Assembly (NCBI GenBank): GCA_040954595.2
Contig: CM082580.2
Location: 10,478,001 to 10,542,000, forward strand
DNA from: Balanoglossus misakiensis
Taxonomy: Eukaryota; Hemichordata
Length of the DNA: 64,000 bases
Reading direction: 5' to 3'
Both the position numbers and the translations under genes were made by a program. This document shows, in pieces, positions 10,994 to 21,746 of this stretch. The notes below the pieces were generated by a model. That model saw only the letters and a list, made by a program, of their open reading frames with translations, made no database searches and was not told the origin of the DNA. Within the stretch, counting starts at the first letter, position 1. Each line of letters opens with the position of its first letter.

Positions 10994-13798
10994 TCTCCCG
11001 CCGACAGTGAACCACGAAAATGACGAAGTTCGTCAGTGTTTTAAAAACCCATGTACTTGTGGATGGCAGCTCATTAATAATCGGCCGATGGTTGATCTCA
11101 TGAGTTGTATACACAGCAAGGTTCGTGATGGACGGACTGTGTGGATCGAGCAAATCACCGAGCTTGAGTTGTCAAAAATAACTCACAACTGCCAGAAAAC
11201 CGCAAAGTCCCCACAGCGCGAAGTTGTTCGATGCCGACGGTGATGGTTGCGCACCTTGCATCAAACCGGTTATCGAATCAGTTTCAGCAGACAATCGGCC
11301 ATTTCCCACTTTCACTTAACAACACACCGTCCGCGATGAACAGACAAAACTGTTGTGCCGTAAAAGTAGCAACAGGCAGACTACATATCCCAACTGTGGA
11401 TAATCAAGTCGCTCTAGTTTCAGTTCCTCCTTACCATGACACTTCCACGTTGTAATTCAATGTCCCACGTGTCAGCTGATTAAACTGTGTAGTAGTATAT
11501 TATGATGAACCATAAATCGAAAAAAGATTTCGTTCAGTACCCTGGCCTACTTTTGTCCGTTGCACGGCGTCCAATGTTGTTTCAGAAATTGAAATTAGTC
11601 CGTTTTAAATGGCACAACTCTCGTCCGATGATTTGTCGTTTAATTACTTCCTAGTGATTAATGTCAGCCGATGAATGACGACTTAACGGCAAACAAAAGT
11701 TACTTAAGACATTTCCTGGGGAACGGGTCGCTCTCTGCGCGGAAACTGGCGTCGCCGCGCTGACGAGCCGTGTGACCGTGACCCGTGGGTTAGTGGAACA
11801 TGGTGCTTACTGTGCTGCAAGGATGTCCCCCCTGTAAAACTAAAAGTACATGATTGTATGGTCATATATTTTAAAAATAGTATCAAGTGCACCGGATTAA
11901 CAGTATAGAGGTCACCTTGCCCGATTTCTTTTTACTGTAAACGAAAATTGCCTGCGTTTTCTCTCAGGATTAAGAGTAGATCTCAGTAGCCAATCAGAGT
12001 TGTTCATACATCTCTGATGCTATCGAGGCTGGTCGTGCTACATTGCTCGCGGTGACAGATTTGCATTTCCCAGAAATCCCCAGAATTCTAAGTAATCGGA
12101 TTGTAGTCTTCTTGAAGCCCGAAGTCAATCGTGGTTTTTGCCAAAAATCTCCACCTAATATCATTTTCCTTTACTCCGTCTTTGTAATTGAATGAAAATG
12201 AATGAATTAAGGAATCACTTATTAATAATTAGAAATGACGTTTTCCTTTGTAAAATACTCCGGACTAGCACATTGTTATTCATTTTTCCACGAATCGTTT
12301 ACGATATTTCATTTCCGGTGGCCTCAGTTCAAATTGAACACCCTCAGAGAACAAGTCATCTTTCCGTCGATAATATACCACTTTTAACAGAATATTTTGG
12401 CAGCGCGGCGCTGTTTCGTAAACTGTTCGGCTCACCATGGGTGCCTGTTTCGCACCAATCACTTTTGAAGCACCGTCCTTTATACATAGACGTGACAGCT
12501 TTGCATCAATGCCGAGATTTCTCTGTTTGATACTCGCGCGTGCGCACTTGAGCCACGTTGTCAAAGCCATCATCAACGCTACTGAATCCATGTATGCAAA
12601 TTTGCGTGTATGTTTGAACACGGTGTATGAACTTAAAACTGAGCGCAGAAATCTGACTGCCGCCCAGCATACAGCCTATCATCATCCAAGTTTCCATACA
12701 ATTGTCCAAATCTCGCACACTCTCTGTTTTTTTCCCCCATAAATATTCGAAACTTCTAGGAATACTATTAAATTATCAAATGATGGTATCGTATCATTGA
12801 GTCTAGATCATATCAGCCATACAATATTTACAAATTAATTTTATCCTGGGTATTAATGCATGATTTATTCACGAGGGAAATGCGCCATGTCGTCTGAAGA
12901 CCGACTCTGGTTGTGTATTTAGTCACAAATTTATTGCGTTTCGGGAAAAGTTTTTCTGATATCAGAGAATTTTGTGACTTCTTCTTTTCCGTCTCTCTAA
13001 TTGTACAGTAATGTAAAAAGAAGTCACACAAGTTTCTTTTAGACATTTTTTTTCGCGTGGTCGCAAGTGAAATTTCCTTTAGTGACGAAATATCTGTAAC
13101 AACCACGGTGTCGCGTGTATTAAACTTTAGTGGCCCAAACTGATTGTTTGGGGTGGGGATGGGGAAAAAAACTTCTTTTGGTAGACACATCACTGGCATT
13201 GGTGGATGTACAGGCTCTCATTTTGGATAAATCTTAGTCAGACCGCCCGCTTGTCGCGTTCAGAATTTACGGAACGGTCCCCGCGTGCCATCGAGTGTTT
13301 GCCACGGTATTTAATGCTGGATTGGCGGGCAGTTAACATTCGATCATAAATGCGTCAACGAGCCATGCAGTATGAGCATCGAATAATACATGTTTGAGTT
13401 CTGCACTTATCTGGAAAGAAAACATTTACTTAGCCCGCAATTGATGGTGGCGCAGGTGGCTTGAATTGAGTTTTGATGGCAAGGAGTTGGAGCAGCATAC
13501 AGCGGTAGACCACTCTGCATCTAGCATCCGTAGACTATAAGTTTGGTAATTTTCATTTAAAACGTTTTAGAGGTATAAACATAATGCTCAGAGATAAAAT
13601 TGATGTATTAGACATCCCGTTTTAAAGTTTCGCATATTTTATTTCTCTTATTGAGCAATGGTTGAAAGATAGAAAGCAAGTGGTCCGTCCTTGTACAAGC
13701 AATCGACGTGGTTAAAACCTCCGCGCGCTCAGTTGTCAGAGATAGTCCGCAGGATTTCATAAATGTCATTAATCAAATCCTGTATATATAAATATGTA
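10994..13798. other. Intergenic spacer between GPCR copies 1 and 2
   Basis: I see no gene in this 2.8-kb stretch. It probably holds the promoter of GPCR copy 1 (just right of 10993) and the 3' flank of copy 2. Open frames present are short and without domain-like sequence. Confidence 0.5.
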
Positions 13799-14155
13799 GG
13801 GTCTGTCAAATGCACTGAAGCGTAATAGTGTGATGTATATTAACGAGTGTCCAATAATGAATAAATTGTGATGGTACAAATTAATCGAAAATGGTGCGTA
13901 ACTATAGCGTCACTGTGTTCACGTGTCCAGGAATCGCCTGATGGGGTGACGTCAATAACTCGACCGTGTATTCTTACAGCAAGTCCTTTTGAAATATCTT
14001 CGAAGGTTTGAAGATTTGTTGTTTTGTAAATGTGCAGGTCGAAAGTGAAAGTGACCATGTTGACAATGTTTTGAAAGTGCTAAGAAAATCAGTCGTTCGG
14101 TGTTATCTTCTTTGGCAAACTCGTTTCATCCAATTGTCCGTATGCCGTCATCCAT

Positions 14156-15091
14156 CTACAGACTGTCTGATGTGAACGGTTCCACGTAGGTCTTTTTGAG
14201 AAAGACGGTCTTGAAACTCCTGACGAGAGTCGAGCGAAAACCTTTACTCATGACGCTGTAGATGACGAAGTTCCAAAGACTATTAGAGAAAGCCAGCCAC
14301 GTGACGATGAACTCCAGGTATGGAGGTGTGGCCATCCCTGTTGATGTTTTCACGGCTGAAGGGATCCAAGAAAGGTAGAAGGCTCCGGTGACTACGCATG
14401 ACATTTTGGCGGCTCGGAAATTTCTCCTGGTGTGACCTTCGACCCTGATCTCCACGCTGCCCCGATTCCTTCGGCTGCCGTTCTGGTTGTTCTGTCTCTT
14501 CTGGTGCTTGTACGACACGTAGCTGAGTTTAGTGTATATGCACGGCATTAAGGTGCTGGGTAGTATTATGTAAAACGTGACTGCCGCGAGTACGAATGCT
14601 CGGCATTTGCGCGTAGTGCACGCGCCCGGCATGCACATGAAGGAACCGGCGCTGTACTTGTAGTGCGCCGGTTGGGTGAAGGTCGAAAGAAACGTCCCCC
14701 ACGACAGGTTGACGGCCCACATCAGGACGATGGCCACCGCGCAGCGTTGCCCGGTGACGTAGGAATGGTACCGTAGTGGGAAATTGATGGCCAGGTAACG
14801 CTCTATGCTGATGCACACCAAGGAATAGATGGAGACTCCACAGAAAATGGTCCACCACCCACCGAGCACGCGGCACGCCGGCTCACCATAGGGCCAGTAG
14901 CCAACGATCGAAGGGTAGATCCCCAACGTGGACAAGACACCAACCCCGAGATCAGCCACCGCCAGCGACAGCATGAAGTACCGAGAATTTGGAGGCAGCT
15001 GCCGCGTCTTGTACAACACGGCGATGTTAATGACGTTGAAGCTTATGATCAGGACAGAAAGGATCACGATAATTAACGTCAAATAAACCAT
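14156..15091 (-). CDS. Rhodopsin-class GPCR, copy 2 (C-terminally truncated duplicate)
   Basis: The coding exon runs from ATG 15091 and gives 311 aa. A frame extends 5' of this ATG, but it lacks an upstream ATG and is crossed by a likely acceptor (ttctccag) two bases before AUG. A matching donor (cacag|gtaaga) at 15351-15352 points to a noncoding first exon. Seven TM segments are present, with ADLGVG (Asp 2.50), ERY, SWIP and NFVIY motifs and Trp at 3.32. It is almost identical to copy 3, with about ten amino-acid changes. It ends ten residues earlier because the codon that is TCG in copy 3 is TAG here (14156-14158). The frame beyond that stop is still conserved, so the change looks recent. 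It is probably still a functional receptor, since all TM segments are intact. Confidence 0.92.
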   Translation of the reverse strand: MVYLTLIIVILSVLIISFNVINIAVLYKTRQLPPNSRYFMLSLAVADLGVGVLSTLGIYPSIVGYWPYGEPACRVLGGWWTIFCGVSIYSLVCISIERYLAINFPLRYHSYVTGQRCAVAIVLMWAVNLSWGTFLSTFTQPAHYKYSAGSFMCMPGACTTRKCRAFVLAAVTFYIILPSTLMPCIYTKLSYVSYKHQKRQNNQNGSRRNRGSVEIRVEGHTRRNFRAAKMSCVVTGAFYLSWIPSAVKTSTGMATPPYLEFIVTWLAFSNSLWNFVIYSVMSKGFRSTLVRSFKTVFLKKTYVEPFTSDSL

Positions 15092-15440
15092 TTCTGGAGA
15101 AATGAAATAAACCCACAACGAATTCGAACAGGCCTTATCACAGGGTCGATCTGTTCGATTTCAGAAGGATGTCTCCGATCCTTGACCGTTTCGCCAGCAA
15201 TCACCTGGTGAAAAGTAGATTAAAATGAATGATACAAGAATCCACGGTTGATACCCAAAACAATATACCGAGTAAATAACCCAATATAAGGCTTACTGGG
15301 GCTTTAAAGAGGTGACCAAGTTATACACAACTGTTCAGCTTATTCTCTTACCTGTGCCAACACGGCCCGGAGCTGTCGTGACCACGTCACGGTCCGCGCG
15401 CTTCTTCAGAAAACGTTTGCAAACATTTCACTTTTCATTA

Positions 15441-15460
15441 TGGGAACACAACTGTTCCCA
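15441..15460. promoter_or_regulatory. Palindrome in GPCR copy 2 5' region
   Basis: Two perfect 8-nt arms (TGGGAACA / TGTTCCCA) are separated by four bases. It lies about 90 nt upstream, on the - strand, of the donor of the noncoding first exon. The half-site resembles a steroid-receptor-type AGAACA half-site, but the spacer is four rather than three. Regulatory function is inference. Confidence 0.35.
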
Positions 15461-16191
15461 TGGTAATGGGATGCTGTGCGTTAGATAGTTAGTCACGTGA
15501 TTCTACCCAGCCAATCAATGCGTGATGCAGTCACATTGTTATCGAATGTTCGAAAAACACCAATATCTGGAAATATGATAGTGAGGAAAAGGCGTGGGCA
15601 GGTAGAATGATAATGCTTCAACGAATGGTGTGTGTGTTCTCCCCCGACTTTTCTTTCGCGAAAGTCATGTAGGTGCTAGTTATTGTTATGGTTAAAATGT
15701 CATTTCGTGTCAGTTTTTGTTAATAGTTGTTTCATTCGTTTATCGATTTGGAACCTGTCAGTTTGCATGGTTCTTACGTATGTTTGTCAACAAATAAAAG
15801 CTTAAAATATGAATTGTTCATCATATAATTTATTTATACCGTTATCACTCCGAGATCTCTATGATGGGTTTGTCAAATCCACTGTTAGTAATAGTGTGAT
15901 GTATATAATATTAACGAGTGCCCAATAATGAGTAAATAGTGATGGTACAAACTTAATCGAAAATGGTGCATAACTATAGCGTCACTGTGTTCACGTGTCC
16001 AGGAATCGCCTGGGGTGACGTCAATAACTCGACCGTGTATTCTTTCAGCAAGTACTTTTGCAATATCTTCGAAGGTTTGAAGATTTGTTGTTTTGTAAAT
16101 GTGCAGGTCGAAAGTGAAAGTGACCATGTTGACAAGTTTTTGAAAGTGCTAAGAAAATCAGTCGTTCGGTGTTATCTTTGGCAGAATCGTT

Positions 16192-17157
16192 TCATCCAAT
16201 TGTCCGTATGCCGTCATCCATCGACATACTGTCTGATGTGAACGGTTCCACGTACGTCTTTTTGAGAAAGACGGTCTTGAAACTCCTGACGAGAGTCGAT
16301 CGAAAACCTTTGCTCATGGCGCTGTAGATGACGAAGTTCCACAGACTATTAGAGAAAGCCAGCCACGTGACGATGAACTCCAGGTATGGAGGTGTGGCCA
16401 TCCCTGTTGATGTTTTCACGGCTAAAGGGATCCAAGAAAGGTAGAAGGCTCCGGTGACTACGCATGACATTTTGGCGGCTCGGAAATTTCTCCTGGTGTG
16501 ACCTTCGACCCTGATCTCCAGGCTGCCCCGATTCCTTCGGCTGCCGTTCTGGTTGTTCTGTCTCTTCTGGTGCTTGTGCGACACGTAGATGAGTTTGGTG
16601 TATATGCACGGCATTAAGGTGCCGGGGAGTATCATGTAAAACGCGGCTGCCGCGAGTACGAATGCTCGGCATTTGCGCGTAGTGCACGCGCCCGGCATGC
16701 ACATGAAGGACCCGGCGCTGTACTTGTAGTGCGCCGGTTGGGTGAAGGTCGAAAGAAACGTCCCCCACGACAGGTTGACGGCCCACATCAGGATGATGGC
16801 CACCGCGCAGCGTTGCCCGGTGACGTAGGAATGATACCGAAGCGGGAAATTGATGGCCAGGTAACGCTCGATGCTGATGCACACCAACGAATAGATGGAG
16901 ACCCCGCAGAAAATGGTCCACCACCCACCGAGCACGCGGCACGCCGGCTCACCATAGGGCCAGTAGTCAACGATCGAAGGGTAGATCCCCAACGTGGACA
17001 AGACACCAACCCCGAGATCCGCCACCGCCAGCGACAGCATGAAGTACCGCGAATTGGGAGGCAGCTGCCGCGTCTTGTACAACACGGCGATGTTAATGAC
17101 GTTGAAGCTTATGATCAGGACAGAAAGGATCACGATAATTAACGTCAAATAAACCAT
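16192..17157 (-). CDS. Rhodopsin-class GPCR, copy 3
   Basis: The coding exon from ATG 17157 gives 321 aa. As in copy 2, an acceptor (ttctccag) lies two bases before ATG and a donor (cacag|gtaaga) at 17417-17418 marks a noncoding first exon. Seven TM segments, Asp 2.50 in ADLGVG, Cys 3.25, ERY, SWIP and NFVIY are all present, and Trp occupies 3.32. Differences from copy 2 include Gly to Asp before WPYG in the first extracellular loop, several changes in TM5, Val to Ala in TM7, and the full C-terminal tail (DSMSMDDGIRTIG). The full tail is shared with copy 4 in outline, so this is the ancestral form of the two tandem copies. Ligand unknown. Confidence 0.92.
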   Translation of the reverse strand: MVYLTLIIVILSVLIISFNVINIAVLYKTRQLPPNSRYFMLSLAVADLGVGVLSTLGIYPSIVDYWPYGEPACRVLGGWWTIFCGVSIYSLVCISIERYLAINFPLRYHSYVTGQRCAVAIILMWAVNLSWGTFLSTFTQPAHYKYSAGSFMCMPGACTTRKCRAFVLAAAAFYMILPGTLMPCIYTKLIYVSHKHQKRQNNQNGSRRNRGSLEIRVEGHTRRNFRAAKMSCVVTGAFYLSWIPLAVKTSTGMATPPYLEFIVTWLAFSNSLWNFVIYSAMSKGFRSTLVRSFKTVFLKKTYVEPFTSDSMSMDDGIRTIG

Positions 17158-17506
17158 TTCTGGAGAAATGAAATAAACCCACAACGAATTCGAACAGGCC
17201 TTATCACAGGGTCGATCTGTTCGATTTCAGAAGGATGTCTCCGATCCTTGACCGTTTCGCCAGCAATCACCTGGTGAAAAGTAGATTAAAATGAATGATA
17301 CAAGAATCCACGGTTGATACCCAAAACAATATACCGAGTAAATAACCCAATATAAGGCTTACTGGGGCTTTAAAGAGGTGACCAAGTTATACACAACTGT
17401 TCAGCTTATTCTCTTACCTGTGCCAACACGGCCCGGAGCTGTCGTGACCACGTCACGGTCCGCGCGCTTCTTCAGAAGACGTTTGCAAACATTTCACTTT
17501 TCATTA

Positions 17507-17526
17507 TGGGAACACAACTGTTCCCA
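17507..17526. promoter_or_regulatory. Palindrome in GPCR copy 3 5' region
   Basis: Identical to the palindrome at 15441-15460: 8-nt inverted arms with a four-base spacer, at the same distance from the noncoding exon donor. Its preservation in both units may simply reflect the recent duplication. Confidence 0.35.
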
Positions 17527-17944
17527 TGGTAATGGGATGCTGTGCGTTAGATAGTTAGTCACGTGATTCTACCCAGCCAATCAATGCGTGATGCAGTCAC
17601 ATTGTTATCGAATGTTCGAAAAACACCAATATCTGGAAATATGATAGTGAGGAAAAGGCGTGGGCAGGTAGAATAATATAAAATGCTTCAACGAATGGTG
17701 TGTGTGTTCTCCCCCGACTTTTCTTTCGCGAAAGTCATGTAGGCGCTAGTTATTGTTATGGTTAAAATGTCATTTCGTGTCAGTTTTTGTCAAAACGTAG
17801 TTGTTTCATTCGTTTATCGATTTGGAACCTGTCAGTTTGCATGGTTCTTACGTATGTTTATCAAACAATAAAAGCTCAAAATATGAATTGTTCATCATAT
17901 AATTTATTTATACCGTTATCAGTCCGAGATCTCTATGATGGGTT

Positions 17945-19124
17945 CTTATTCATTTTTCTGATTATCACAGCTTTAAATATTAATTTTTAAACCCGCAGGC
18001 CTAAGCCCATGGGCTTTGCATTAGCCCGTCAAGCTTCTAACAATTAGGACTATAAATAACAGACTCAAATATAATATAAAGGACAAAACAGAACAAAGCA
18101 ACACTAAACAAAAACAGATAAAGGGAATAACATTATTCATTTTTATGAACTGGCCCAAATCCCAATCAGTGTGAACTAGATCAGGTGAGATAATTAATCC
18201 GAATTTATAACTGTTCTACAAAGTCATGTACACGTCACCAGCCGGAACGATTAACAGTCGAAGTAGGGCGCGCTACCACATTCATCATGTTTACATGAAT
18301 AGTCCGATGTTACTTCCGTAAACGATGGTGAGAACAATAAAGCAATACACGTAAGAGGTACTAGTATATTTAAGAAAGTTTGGCCAAATCACTCATCAAT
18401 GCGCCCTCTTCAGCTTAAAGTGTGTATATGTACGAGTATCACCCAGTAAACAAGATGGCGGACATAAACTTTGCGATGGCTATTGCTACGCTCAGATGTC
18501 GTGTCGGTCAAGTTATACGAATAGAACAGGTATCACAAAAGGGTTACATAGTCAAGTTGAAAAGAAATGTGTACATGTACACTTTAATCAAGAGGGTAAT
18601 CAACTTATTAACAAAATAAGAAGAAATCATAAAGATGAAGTCTTCTGCTGCTAACGTATCTGCACACATACAAATACATCTTTGCTGATTGATAGCATCA
18701 TTTGCCACTTATTTTCTCTTTTCCATTTTTAGTAAACATCTGTGACGGTTAGGTAGTGATGGATATTGTGCGTGTAGGCCTACAAGGTTTCGGTAAAACG
18801 CGTTTTGCGCAATTAATAATGTAAAAGTAATAAAAAACACCATAAAATGTAGAATAGTGATAAGCAGACATCAAAAGTCGATGTGTGACCGGTGAAAATA
18901 AAATTAATATTGTACTGCCTTTCTTTGTGATTTTGTTCATGAATGTCACCAGTTGCTTTTCGCAATGGGCATATCAAAAGTCTAATATGATGATGGTGAA
19001 TGAGTTTTCATATTCAACTGATTTAAGGAATCCGAAGTAACCTGCTTCGGTGAAGATTGACTTGTGTTGGTGTTAATTCTTCGACATTTCTGGCTGGTTT
19101 CAGAAATTAACATACTCGCCAGTC
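17945..19124. other. Spacer between GPCR copies 3 and 4
   Basis: No gene seen. The 18030-18130 part is A-rich and low in complexity (repeated aacaaa/acaaaa stretches) and could be a decayed retroelement tail, but I cannot name it. Confidence 0.4.
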
Positions 19125-20099
19125 TCAGCCTATTGTTTTTATACCATTTTCTATCGATCGACTGTCTGACGTGAACGGTTCCACGTAGGTCTTTTTGAGG
19201 AAGACAGTCTTGAAACTCCTGACGAGAGTCGATCGGAAACCTTTGCTCATGACGCTGTAGATGACGAAGTTCCACAGACTGTTCGAAAAAGCCAGCCACG
19301 TGACAATGAACTCCACGTAGGGCGGTGTGACCATCCCTGTCGATGTTGTAACGGCCAGAGGGATCCAGGAAACGTAGAATGCCCCGGTGACCACGCACGA
19401 CAATTTGGCGGCTCGGAAATTTCTCTTGGTCTGACCTTCGACCCTGATCTCCACGCTGTCCCGGTTCCTCTGGTCGCCGTTCTGGTTGCCGCGTCTCGTC
19501 TGCAGCCGCTTCTGGTGCTTGTGCGACACGTAGATGATATTGCTGTATATGCACGGCATTAGCGTGGCCGGGATTATGACGTAGAACACGGCCCCGGTGA
19601 GAACGAACGCCCGGCATTTGTCCGCGGTGCACCCGGGCACGCACATGTAGGACCCGGCGCTGTAACTGTAGTGCACCGGATTGGTGAGAGTCGAAAGGAA
19701 CGTCGCCCAGAACAAATTGATGGCCCACATCAGGACGATGGACACCGCGCAGCGTCGCCCGGTGACGTAGGAATGATACCGAAGCGGGAAATTGATGGCC
19801 ATGTAACGCTCGATGCTGATGCACACCAACGAATAGATGGAGACCCCGCACGACATGTTCCACCACCCGCCGAGAAAGCGGCAGACCGGCTCACTGTAGG
19901 GCCAATAGCCAATCGCCGAAGGGTAGATCCCCAACGTGGACAAGATACCAACCCCTAGATCCGCCACCGCCAGCGACAGCATGAAGTATCGCGAGTTGGG
20001 AGGAAGCTGCCTCGTCTTGTACAACACGGCGATGTTAATGACGTTGAAGCTTATGATCAGGACAGAAAGGATCACGATAATTAACGTTAAATAAACCAT
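19125..20099 (-). CDS. Rhodopsin-class GPCR, copy 4
   Basis: The open frame from ATG 20099 codes 324 aa. This ATG aligns with the start of the other copies (MVYLTLIIVI). It shares with them ADLGVG, ERY, SWIP, NFVIY, Trp 3.32 and a similar tail, but differs throughout the loops. Loop 3 is three to four residues longer (an extra Arg/Leu/Gln stretch), and extracellular loop 1 has GYWPYSEP in place of GYWPYGEP. The 5' flank is unlike that of copies 2 and 3, and no clear acceptor sits before the ATG, so its first-exon structure is uncertain. It is an older duplicate of the same family. All members face the same way, as expected for growth by tandem duplication. Confidence 0.92.
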   Translation of the reverse strand: MVYLTLIIVILSVLIISFNVINIAVLYKTRQLPPNSRYFMLSLAVADLGVGILSTLGIYPSAIGYWPYSEPVCRFLGGWWNMSCGVSIYSLVCISIERYMAINFPLRYHSYVTGRRCAVSIVLMWAINLFWATFLSTLTNPVHYSYSAGSYMCVPGCTADKCRAFVLTGAVFYVIIPATLMPCIYSNIIYVSHKHQKRLQTRRGNQNGDQRNRDSVEIRVEGQTKRNFRAAKLSCVVTGAFYVSWIPLAVTTSTGMVTPPYVEFIVTWLAFSNSLWNFVIYSVMSKGFRSTLVRSFKTVFLKKTYVEPFTSDSRSIENGIKTIG

Positions 20100-21704
20100 T
20101 TCGAAAGAAGCGTGCAAACCTCAGTTCAGTCTGACTTCGCAGTAGCATGCAGTATATTCCATTGTCCATCACCTGACTCAGTGGTTCCGGGTAAAATTTC
20201 CATACCATCAGCTGGTGCTTTCCGATAATTTGTCTGGATGGCGATGTTCCAGAAGGACTGCAGCGTATACGTGGTGACCTAGAATGGATAAGACACGCCG
20301 TATCACTACAGCAACTGAATTCCAATGACACGAGTAGAAATCTCTAGGTGTGAAAAATTCCCGTCTGATACCCACATGGCGCTAGACTGTGACAACATGT
20401 TTAACCCTCTCTATACCGCATCGTCCTGGCCAGGTCTTCAAGATCACCGTTCGACAGAATGAAGATGCCCGAGCATCGCAACGCTAAATAAACTTTTGGC
20501 ATTCGAGTATCAAACAACCACTGTTCGTGTTGGAATAACACCGTTCTGCGACTCCTAGTCTCCCTGAGCCTGTGTGTGATCCTAACCCAGCCAATCAGAC
20601 GGGAGGATGGCAATATTGTTTGAATATGCTCGAATATTATAATTGCAATGAAGTATGCAAAGTGGAAAATGGAATATGGAGATACGCGTGACATGTACAT
20701 CTTGGTACAACTGTTTAAATGTCAATTTTCAATATTCTCCCCTCAAATATCCTTTATATACTCGGTTTTAAAAGTAACACATGTACATTTACCAGAATAT
20801 GTATTCGGATGTTTACGTCAATGTAATCTGGTCATGTTTTTTCCATGACATAGAACATACACCATTTGATCATTAGTACGTGTACTTGGAAAGTGTAACG
20901 ATGTCGAAGGCAAGTGACACTAGCGTAGTTATTATGAACGTGGTAGAGATTCAGGATGGACACTTCTTCATCGTAACATAATTTCTGTTTCATGGGTGGG
21001 GTGGTTTTATTGTTTTGTTCTTCGTCCGTATTGCATTTTATTCTTTCCGTTTTATATCGCAATTTCGTCTCATGTTCCCGGCAGTTGAGTACTGCGTCGC
21101 ATCATTGTACCGATTCGATTTTATGATTGCCGTTTTGATGTCCCGGTTCAGTGACATTACCTTAATGGACTCATCCAATCACTAAAAAAACACTAAAAAC
21201 ACATTTCTCCTCTGTAAGTTACCGCGGCAACAGAAGAGCAAAATCACAAACATGTCCAAACGTGCAAATAGCTGAAATTGTCTTCTTGTCATTTACTGTT
21301 AGGCACTCTACGTGAAAACTCCAGCCAAGGTGATGGCAAATTGTGGCTTTTTATTGATTGCACTATCTGGGTTTGGCGATGGTTTGCCCATTGATTTCTC
21401 TATTGCAGGAAATTAGCTCAGTTCGACATAAGTGTACAACGGACGCTTAAAATATTGCCTTTTTGTGTGATTAGCATTGATTGCAAGCCATGAAAGAGAT
21501 TGTGTTGTGAAAATGAGTGTTATGACGTTGTATCTGGCGTTAAAATATTTCAATCATGAAATAGAAGTCTAAATTTACAAACTGCAGACTGGCAATGAAT
21601 GCCACACGACGTTGTATTTTAATCATACAGGAACCCTTGAATGTGAACCGAACATCGTTTTCAAGATATCAGCGGAATGAACTAGTTATGGTGACACATT
21701 CCCG

Positions 21705-21746
21705 CGTGGGTAGGGCTAACGCCCACGTGGACTAGCCCGACCCACG
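21705..21746. repeat. 14-bp inverted repeat around a CACGTG core
   Basis: Arms at 21705-21718 and 21733-21746 are complementary except for one position. The 14-base loop contains the palindrome CCCACGTGG. CACGTG is the classic bHLH E-box, so nested palindromes share one centre. It could be a protein-binding site cluster or the relic of a small inverted-repeat element. Confidence 0.6.

Larger units (their letters stand above)
13799..15867. repeat. Tandem duplication, unit 1 (~2.07 kb, GPCR copy 2)
   Basis: This unit and the next (15867-17944) match nearly base for base over the 3' flank, the whole coding exon, the intron, the 5' noncoding exon and the promoter. Corresponding bases lie about 2066-2074 apart. 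Small indels and scattered substitutions separate them. The similarity stops abruptly near 13799 on the left and near the agatctctatgatgggt junction on the right. That pattern fits a recent head-to-tail duplication of a single gene with its regulatory DNA. Confidence 0.93.
15867..17944. repeat. Tandem duplication, unit 2 (~2.07 kb, GPCR copy 3)
   Basis: Second unit of the head-to-tail duplication. It carries its own copy of the promoter palindrome, the 5' noncoding exon donor, the intron and the coding exon. Its right end stops at atgatgggtt near 17944, after which the sequence is unrelated to unit 1. Confidence 0.93.

Noticed and set aside
15092-15118. Nine-codon N-terminal extension of GPCR copies 2 and 3
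   Set aside because: It starts at TTG, not ATG, and is cut by a splice acceptor two bases before the true ATG; copy 1 has its ATG at the homologous Met.
18982-19866. 294-codon frame overlapping GPCR copy 4
   Set aside because: Out-of-frame shadow of the receptor on the same strand; His/Arg-rich without TM segments.
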